Position numbers and translations under genes: made by a program. DNA of 12,556 bases from positions 1 through 12,556 of the forward strand of contig JAEENF010000214.1 in NCBI GenBank assembly GCA_016283605.1. The letters run 5' to 3'. The DNA comes from Prevotella sp. (GTDB lineage: Bacteria; Bacteroidota; Bacteroidia; Bacteroidales; Bacteroidaceae). The first letter of the stretch is position 1. Each line of letters begins with the position of its first letter. This document shows, one piece after another, positions 7,818 through 12,556 of the stretch. The notes beneath the pieces are model-generated. The model was not told the DNA's origin. It searched no databases and worked only from the letters and a program-made list of their open reading frames with translations.

Positions 7818-7857
7818 TGGCAAAAATTCTGTAATAATTAAGCATAAACTTGCAAAA

Positions 7858-8733
7858 ATGAAAGAAATTTGCTGCATTGGACACATCACTCGCGACAGGA
7901 TTATCACCTGTCGTCCTCCTCGTACAGTCCATTGTGCAGGTGGCACTGCCTACTATGTTGCCTGGGCTATGCAGGCCTTACCTCATGACGTAGACTTCCA
8001 GGTCATCACCTCAGTGAGCCTGGATGTCATGCCCGAAGTGGAAAAACTGCGTCAGGCGGACATCGACGTGGTCGCTTATCAGAGCAAGACCAACGTTTTC
8101 TTCGAGAATGCCTATGGTGAGAACATGGACAACCGTAAGCAACGCGTCCTGGCGAAGTCTGAACCGTTTACGATAGAACAACTAAGCGATGCCGAGGCCA
8201 AGGTTTTTCATTTAGGTACGCTGCTGGCCGACGATTTCGCACCAGAAGTTGTGGAATATCTGGCCACCAAGGGCGATATCAGTATTGATGTACAGGGTTA
8301 TATGAGATACGTCGACGGTGAGCAGGTGAAGCCGACCGTATGGCATGACAAACTTCGTCTGCTGAAACACACGGCTATCCTGAAGGTCAATGAACATGAG
8401 TATTATTCACTCACAGGCCTGTCTGATCCCCATGAAGCAGCAGAACAGATTCACGACTGGGGTGTCAGAGAGGTCATCATTACCCTTGGCAGTCATGGTT
8501 CACTGATCTTTGCCGAGGGGAAGTTCTACGATATACCTGCCTACACGCCCCGTGAGACCGTTGATGCCACCGGCTGCGGTGACACTTATAGCGCAGGCTA
8601 TCTCTATGCCCATGTCAAAGGGGCTGGCTACGCAGAAAGCGGACGCTTTGCTGCAGCCATGTGCACCCTTAAACTGGAACATAACGGACCGTTCCAACAC
8701 ACCATAGATGATGTGTGGAAGATGATCAAATAA
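7858..8733 (+). CDS. PfkB-family carbohydrate kinase
   Basis: This 291-residue protein has the ribokinase/PfkB fold and phosphorylates a sugar or nucleoside hydroxyl with ATP in the cytoplasm. The family's second signature is clear at 236-242, DATGCGD, with D242 as the expected catalytic base. The usual GAGD reads GCGD here, a Cys in the anion hole loop. An N-terminal di-glycine substrate loop is visible at 27-30 (AGGT). The ATG at 7858 is chosen because it begins MKEICCIGHITRD at the first beta-strand and lies downstream of the -7 element; an upstream TTG-initiated extension would start before the promoter. The chain is slightly short for the family. The substrate is not evident: 2-keto-3-deoxygluconate or a pentose would fit the neighbours, but I see no diagnostic motif. 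It is divergent from the GH28/Sus operon and convergent with GH43, with only two bases between stop codons. Confidence 0.85.
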   Translation: MKEICCIGHITRDRIITCRPPRTVHCAGGTAYYVAWAMQALPHDVDFQVITSVSLDVMPEVEKLRQADIDVVAYQSKTNVFFENAYGENMDNRKQRVLAKSEPFTIEQLSDAEAKVFHLGTLLADDFAPEVVEYLATKGDISIDVQGYMRYVDGEQVKPTVWHDKLRLLKHTAILKVNEHEYYSLTGLSDPHEAAEQIHDWGVREVIITLGSHGSLIFAEGKFYDIPAYTPRETVDATGCGDTYSAGYLYAHVKGAGYAESGRFAAAMCTLKLEHNGPFQHTIDDVWKMIK

Positions 8734-8735
8734 GA

Positions 8736-9737
8736 TTACTCGTTGATAACCTTCTGGATCGTGCCATCCTCATTATAGAACAGACGCTGAACCTTCAGAC
8801 TGCGCAGATGAGTCACATCATTTGAGGGTACGCAGTCGTGATAGAACAGGAACCACTCGCCCTTGTACTGAACGATACTATGGTGAGTCGTCCAGCCTAC
8901 GACGGGATCGAGGAGCACGCCCTGATAGGTGAAGGGGCCATAAGGGTTGTCACCAATCGCATAGCAGAGGAAGTGGCTGTCGCCAGTAGAATAGCTGAAG
9001 TAATACTTGCCATTATACTTGTGCATCCACGAAGCCTCGAAGAAACGGTGAGGATCGCCTGCCTTCAACGGCTGACCGTCCTTGTCGAGAACGACCACCG
9101 AACGCGGAGCCTCAGCAAACTGCAGCACATCTTCGCTCATCTTCACCACGAAGCTGGAGAGTGCGGGTATGTCGGCAGGTGCAAAGAGCTGGGTCTTCTT
9201 GTCGGCAGCAGGACCGAGGTCTACGCCTTCCTTCACAAGCTTCTGCGGAGCCTGATACCACTGGAGCTGACCGCCCCAGAGACCGCCGAAGTAGCAATAG
9301 ATCTGACCGTCATCGTCCTTGAATACGCTGGGGTCGATCGAGAACGAACCACGGATGGGGTGCTCCTGAGGAATAAACGGACCCTCGGGCCTGTCGGCGA
9401 TGGCTACACCAAGATGGAATACACCGTTATAGTCCTTAGCAGAGAAGATCAGGTAGTACTTGCCGTCTTTCTCAACGACATCATTGTCCCACATCTGCTT
9501 CTCAGCCCAAGCGACTTGCTCTACATCGAGAATCTTACCATAATCTGTCACCTCGCCGTTTTCCACGTCTTCCATGGAAATCACGTGATAGTCCTTCATC
9601 TGGAAGTGACCGCCATCATCATCGAAGGCAGCACCAGCCTCCCAGTCATGAGAAGGATAGACGAACAATTTTCCGTTAAAAACATTGGCAGAAGGATCTG
9701 CATAATAATCACTAGGATAAAGATAACGCGGTTTCAT
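8736..9737 (-). CDS. GH43 family glycosidase (beta-xylosidase / alpha-L-arabinofuranosidase type), cytoplasmic
   Basis: This 333-residue single-domain protein has the five-bladed beta-propeller pattern of GH43. The three catalytic acids are recognisable: D14 in YADPSANVF (base), D135 in FSIDPSVF (pKa modulator) and E234 in FFEASW (acid). A TTHHSIV motif at about 283-289 supplies the conserved central histidine. No signal peptide precedes the first blade, so the enzyme should act in the cytoplasm on short imported xylo- or arabino-oligosaccharides. There is no C-terminal carbohydrate-binding or beta-sandwich domain. It lies 12 bp downstream of the GPH symporter gene and is surely in its operon; a symporter paired with a cytoplasmic GH43 is a known arrangement in Bacteroidetes xylan and arabinan utilization. 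The exact specificity cannot be read from sequence alone. Confidence 0.9.
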   Translation of the reverse strand: MKPRYLYPSDYYADPSANVFNGKLFVYPSHDWEAGAAFDDDGGHFQMKDYHVISMEDVENGEVTDYGKILDVEQVAWAEKQMWDNDVVEKDGKYYLIFSAKDYNGVFHLGVAIADRPEGPFIPQEHPIRGSFSIDPSVFKDDDGQIYCYFGGLWGGQLQWYQAPQKLVKEGVDLGPAADKKTQLFAPADIPALSSFVVKMSEDVLQFAEAPRSVVVLDKDGQPLKAGDPHRFFEASWMHKYNGKYYFSYSTGDSHFLCYAIGDNPYGPFTYQGVLLDPVVGWTTHHSIVQYKGEWFLFYHDCVPSNDVTHLRSLKVQRLFYNEDGTIQKVINE

Positions 9738-9749
9738 ATTGTTTTGTAT

Positions 9750-11201
9750 TTAGAAGTTATTATCATTCTCTTCATCAAAACGGCGACGGGACTCCAGTTC
9801 GGCCTGCATGTGCTCATTATATTCCTTTGTTATCGGATAGAAATATAGGGCGATGACACCGATGCCGAAGAGAATGGCCGGCACGATGCTCGACACCAGA
9901 CGGATACCTTCCATCGCACTCTCGTTCTGAACAGAAACATTACCTGACTGATAGCCAAAAGCAGAGATGATGACACCTGCGATGGCACCGCCAGTACCAA
10001 GACCGACCTTCAGTGCCATGGTGATACCCGAGAAACAGAAGCCCGTAGCCCGACGATGGTTCTCGTATTCGATATGATCGGCCACGTCGCCTATCATCGC
10101 CCAAAGCAGAGGCACTGTCGGCGCATAGGCCAGGGATTTCAGGATGTTCAACACAAACAGCAGACTCACATCTGTCGGCGACGGGATATAGAACATCGCC
10201 GTAAAGATGGCTGTCAACGACAGACAGACGATAAAGGTGTGCTTCTTGCCATATTTCCCCGCCAGATATCTCGACAGGCAGATGACGCCGATAAACTGTA
10301 CGACGGCACCCACCATATTAAATAAGGAGAAGCCGACGGAATATGCTTCAGAGACATCATTGACGAGTCCGAAGATATGCAGGAAGTCATAGAGTGACTT
10401 CTGGTCGACGTTATACTGGAAATAGAAATTCGTGGCCGAGCCCCACATGGCCAGAGTGACGAAGATGGCAAAGGTCAGGATGAACATCGAGTTCCAGGGA
10501 ACATTCGACATCGTCTCCTTGACATCCTCAACCACACTCATCTGCTGATGACGAGGTGGTTGGATTCGCTCCTTGGTGACGGCAAAGGTTATCATAAAGA
10601 AAATGAAACCTACCACCGCAAAGAGTCCGACCGTACAGAGCCAGCCATGCTGGACGTTCTCCTTACCGCCAAAGGTGTCGACGAGCGGCAGCGTCAGTCC
10701 CTGAACGACAAACTGAGCCACGGTGACAGCGATAAACCTGATGGTCGTGATGTTCGTGCGTTCCTTGATGTCGCTAGTCATCACACCGCCGAGAGAACTA
10801 TAAGGTATATTATTAAAAGAATAGACCGTCATCAACAGGAGGTACGAGATCGTCGCGTAGGCGGCTACCATCCCTTTCTGATGAATACCCGGATTATAGA
10901 AAGCCAGTACATAGAACACGGCAAAGGGCAATGCCGTCCATATCAGCCATGGTCTGAACTTTCCCCAGCGTGTATTGGTGCGGTCTGCCAGAAGTCCCAC
11001 AGCAGGGTCTACCACGACAGCCGAAAGACAGACGACCAACAGGACGCTACCCGCCACAGCGCCGTCAAGGCCGAAGACGTCCGTATAGAACTTCAGCTGG
11101 AAGATCATCATCATCTGGAATACGAGATTAGCGGCGACGTCTCCTAACGAGTAGCCGACCTTCTCTCTCATCGAGATTCTTGTTGATGATTTATCCGCCA
11201 T
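9750..11201 (-). CDS. GPH-family sugar:cation symporter (MFS superfamily)
   Basis: This 483-residue inner-membrane protein has about 12 hydrophobic segments. The N-terminal motif KVGYSLGDVAANLVFQ and the loop ADRTNTRWGKFRPW (about residues 72-85) are typical of the glycoside-pentoside-hexuronide family that includes MelB and XynP-like xyloside carriers. Substrates of the family are short glycosides, pentosides or hexuronides co-transported with H+ or Na+. The ATG at 11201 is preferred over one at 11273, because a TAACTTTG promoter box lies at 11243-11250, between the two, and the family's first helix begins shortly after the later Met. The GH43 gene follows after 12 bp, so the imported sugar is probably a xyloside or arabinoside, though a hexuronide from pectin remains possible. 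Confidence 0.9.
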   Translation of the reverse strand: MADKSSTRISMREKVGYSLGDVAANLVFQMMMIFQLKFYTDVFGLDGAVAGSVLLVVCLSAVVVDPAVGLLADRTNTRWGKFRPWLIWTALPFAVFYVLAFYNPGIHQKGMVAAYATISYLLLMTVYSFNNIPYSSLGGVMTSDIKERTNITTIRFIAVTVAQFVVQGLTLPLVDTFGGKENVQHGWLCTVGLFAVVGFIFFMITFAVTKERIQPPRHQQMSVVEDVKETMSNVPWNSMFILTFAIFVTLAMWGSATNFYFQYNVDQKSLYDFLHIFGLVNDVSEAYSVGFSLFNMVGAVVQFIGVICLSRYLAGKYGKKHTFIVCLSLTAIFTAMFYIPSPTDVSLLFVLNILKSLAYAPTVPLLWAMIGDVADHIEYENHRRATGFCFSGITMALKVGLGTGGAIAGVIISAFGYQSGNVSVQNESAMEGIRLVSSIVPAILFGIGVIALYFYPITKEYNEHMQAELESRRRFDEENDNNF

Positions 11202-11242
11202 GTATAAATGAACAGTTGATTGATCAAAAGTCTTACAGGGTG

Positions 11243-11250
11243 CAAAGTTA
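11243..11250 (-). promoter_or_regulatory. Promoter -7 element for the symporter-GH43 operon
   Basis: TAACTTTG on the minus strand is an exact match to TAnnTTTG and lies about 41 bp upstream of the ATG at 11201. A TTTG occurs at 11262-11259, but only 8 bp from the -7 box, too near to be the -33 element; at the proper distance no clear TTTG is seen. The position of the box argues for the downstream start codon of the symporter gene. Confidence 0.55.
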
Positions 11251-11356
11251 GTAAAAAACAAAGAATCTGTCATTCTAAAATGTTACAGATGCTTTTTTAT
11301 ATGTTTCATTTTAGAAGAAAAATACACTTTTTAGCCATTTCAACGTACATTTTTAT

Positions 11357-11364
11357 TATTTTTG
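11357..11364 (+). promoter_or_regulatory. Promoter -7 element for the SASA-type esterase gene
   Basis: TATTTTTG matches the Bacteroidetes -7 consensus and lies 40 bp before the ATG at 11405. A weak -33 candidate, TTAG at 11331-11334, is 22 bp upstream. In such AT-rich DNA a chance match is possible, but the distance to the gene is like that at 7810-7817. Confidence 0.5.
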
Positions 11365-11404
11365 CAACAAAAATCAAACAATATTATTACAAATTGCATC
11401 TTTT

Positions 11405-12556
11405 ATGAGAAAATGGCTTTTTGTCTGTCTGGCACTTTTTGGTGTCACTTTTGCCAAAGCTGAGGTCCGTCTCCCCCAACTCTTCCAGTCGGGAATGGTA
11501 CTTCAAAGGAACAAGGTCATCCCCATCTGGGGTAAGGCTGATGCCGGAGAACAGGTCTGCGTACAATTCAACAAGAAATCATATACCACTACTGCCGATG
11601 CCAACGGACAATGGCGTGTCGACTTGCCGAAGATGAAGGCTGGAGGACCTTATGAGTTGACTGTTAACAGTCTGCAGTTGACAGATATCCTGATCGGTGA
11701 TGTATGGCTGTTGTCAGGACAGTCTAACATCGACGTGACAATAGAGCGCGTTTACCCCCAGTATGTCAACGAAATCGACACCTACGAGAATCCGCAGATC
11801 AGGATGTTCAGGGTTCAGAATGAGACAGCGACCCACGGTGTGAAGGACGACATCCGTCCTACCGCCATCAACTGGAAGCCCGTCAATAAACAGAACGCCT
11901 GGCTTTTCTCTGCCGTCGGCTATTTCCTCGGCAAACGGATGTTTGAGAAGAACAAGGTAGCACAGGGCATCATCGTCAACAGCTGGGGTGGTACTCCTAT
12001 CGAGGCCTGGATTTCGAAAGACTCCCTGGAAAGGGACTATCCGATGTTGGTAAAAAGAGTGGCCTTCTTCCAGAACGACAACTACGTGAGGGCACAGATG
12101 CAGGCCAACGGCGAGGCCGGCAGACGGTGGAACGAACTGCTCAACGCGGCTGACGATGTCCAGCACTATCCCCTCGCCGACTATCAAGACGCCGATTGGC
12201 AGACCATCTACCAGAACAACTGGAGTTGGCGTGGAACGGGTTCCATCTGGCTCCGCCAGCATATCCATATCGACAAAGCCCATGCCGGAAAGCCTGCCCG
12301 TCTGTTGTTGGGTACCCTCTACGATCAGGATGTCACTTATCTCAACGGCAAACAGATCGGAAGCACGGGCTACCAGTATCCTCCCCGCCGCTACGACATC
12401 CCCGAGGGACTGCTTCAGGAGGGCGACAACGTCATTACAATCCGTTTCATCAACAAGAACGGGGCCGTTCATTTCATCCCGGAAAAGCCCTATATGCTTT
12501 GTTTCGGCGAGGACCGATTCTCACAGAACCCCATGCCGAAGGATGTCATTCCACTC
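11405..12556 (+). CDS. SASA-type carbohydrate acetylesterase (sialate O-acetylesterase-like), exported, 3' end outside window
   Basis: The first 384 residues are present and the frame is open to the last base. A type I signal peptide ends at about residue 19 (VTFAKA). After a short beta-rich region beginning VRLPQLFQSGMVLQRN, the SASA/SGNH-like esterase core starts with DVWLLSGQSN (99-108), giving Ser105 as the expected nucleophile; the next residue is Ile where Met is most usual. A second core block, NSWGGTPIEAW, is at 192-202. From about 263 to 355 a segment with IWLRQHIHIDK and DVTYLNGKQIGST resembles the sugar-binding jelly-roll of GH2 enzymes, which is often inserted in this esterase group in Bacteroidetes. 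The catalytic His/Asp part lies beyond the window. Despite the family name, members near plant-glycan genes act on acetylated hemicellulose or pectin; that role is inferred here. Confidence 0.85.
   Translation, partial: MRKWLFVCLALFGVTFAKAEVRLPQLFQSGMVLQRNKVIPIWGKADAGEQVCVQFNKKSYTTTADANGQWRVDLPKMKAGGPYELTVNSLQLTDILIGDVWLLSGQSNIDVTIERVYPQYVNEIDTYENPQIRMFRVQNETATHGVKDDIRPTAINWKPVNKQNAWLFSAVGYFLGKRMFEKNKVAQGIIVNSWGGTPIEAWISKDSLERDYPMLVKRVAFFQNDNYVRAQMQANGEAGRRWNELLNAADDVQHYPLADYQDADWQTIYQNNWSWRGTGSIWLRQHIHIDKAHAGKPARLLLGTLYDQDVTYLNGKQIGSTGYQYPPRRYDIPEGLLQEGDNVITIRFINKNGAVHFIPEKPYMLCFGEDRFSQNPMPKDVIPL

Larger units (their letters stand above)
11202..11404. other. Divergent AT-rich intergenic region
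   Basis: This 203-bp stretch separates the divergent symporter and esterase genes. It is strongly AT-rich and holds one candidate -7 element for each direction (11243-11250 minus, 11357-11364 plus). No RNA gene, clear long hairpin or conserved ORF is apparent. A minus-strand reading frame extends into it to 11273 only as an upstream extension of the symporter frame. Confidence 0.6.

Noticed and set aside
7768..7857. TTG-initiated N-terminal extension of the PfkB kinase
   Set aside because: It would start upstream of the TACCTTTG promoter box, and the family fold begins at the ATG at 7858.
8838..9848. Long plus-strand ORF (336 aa) antisense to GH43 and the end of the symporter gene
   Set aside because: The minus-strand frame has clear GH43 catalytic motifs; the plus-strand translation shows no recognisable domain and is a by-product of codon composition.
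11202..11273. Upstream start of the symporter gene adding 24 residues
   Set aside because: The best -7 promoter box (11243-11250) lies within this extension, and the added residues do not look like part of a GPH transporter.
11714..12472. Minus-strand ORF (252 aa) opposite the SASA-type esterase
   Set aside because: It lies wholly inside a gene with signal peptide and GQSN motif on the plus strand; the translation is rich in V/D/L with no family features.

Overview
The window comes from a member of the Bacteroidetes, most likely a Prevotella/Segatella-like gut or rumen bacterium. The evidence is a SusC/SusD pair, several promoters with the Bacteroidetes -7 consensus TAnnTTTG, weak or absent Shine-Dalgarno sites, and exported carbohydrate-active enzymes packed head to tail. 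The genus is an inference; the phylum is well supported. No rRNA, tRNA, CRISPR array or transposase gene is visible.

Layout. (1) Positions 1-147, plus strand: the C-terminal end of a type B carboxylesterase. It meets the next gene tail to tail on a shared TTAA. (2) Positions 7728 down to 144, minus strand: a four-gene polysaccharide utilization operon in the order GH28, SusC, SusD, GH28. A good Bacteroidetes promoter lies just upstream at 7759-7790. The two GH28 pectinase-like enzymes point to galacturonan or rhamnogalacturonan. (3) Positions 7858-8733, plus strand: a PfkB-family sugar kinase divergent from that operon, with its own promoter. (4) Positions 11201 down to 8736, minus strand: a two-gene operon of a GPH-type sugar:cation symporter and a GH43 glycosidase without signal peptide, a typical arrangement for importing short xylosides or arabinosides and cleaving them in the cytoplasm. 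(5) Positions 11405 to the window end, plus strand: an exported SASA-type (sialate O-acetylesterase-like) carbohydrate esterase, cut off by the window end.

How the parts could fit together (inference): SusC/SusD capture and import pectic oligosaccharides across the outer membrane. The exported GH28 enzymes and esterases trim them, mainly in the periplasm. The GPH symporter moves small products over the inner membrane, where GH43 releases pentoses and the PfkB kinase may phosphorylate a sugar. No regulator (HTCS, ECF sigma/anti-sigma, AraC) and no SusE/F-like surface glycan-binding protein lies in the window.

The most unusual signal is a 42-bp array of six 7-bp units inside the coding sequence of the first GH28 gene. 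It adds exactly 14 codons, and a gain or loss of one unit would shift the frame. Other points worth a look are a GH28 start codon nested in the last codons of susD, a 12-bp palindrome beside the operon's start codon, 8-nt homopolymers inside both divergent promoters, and loss of the canonical GH28 histidine in both GH28 proteins. I did not find a clearly new multi-gene system; most of the window is a recognisable glycan utilization region.
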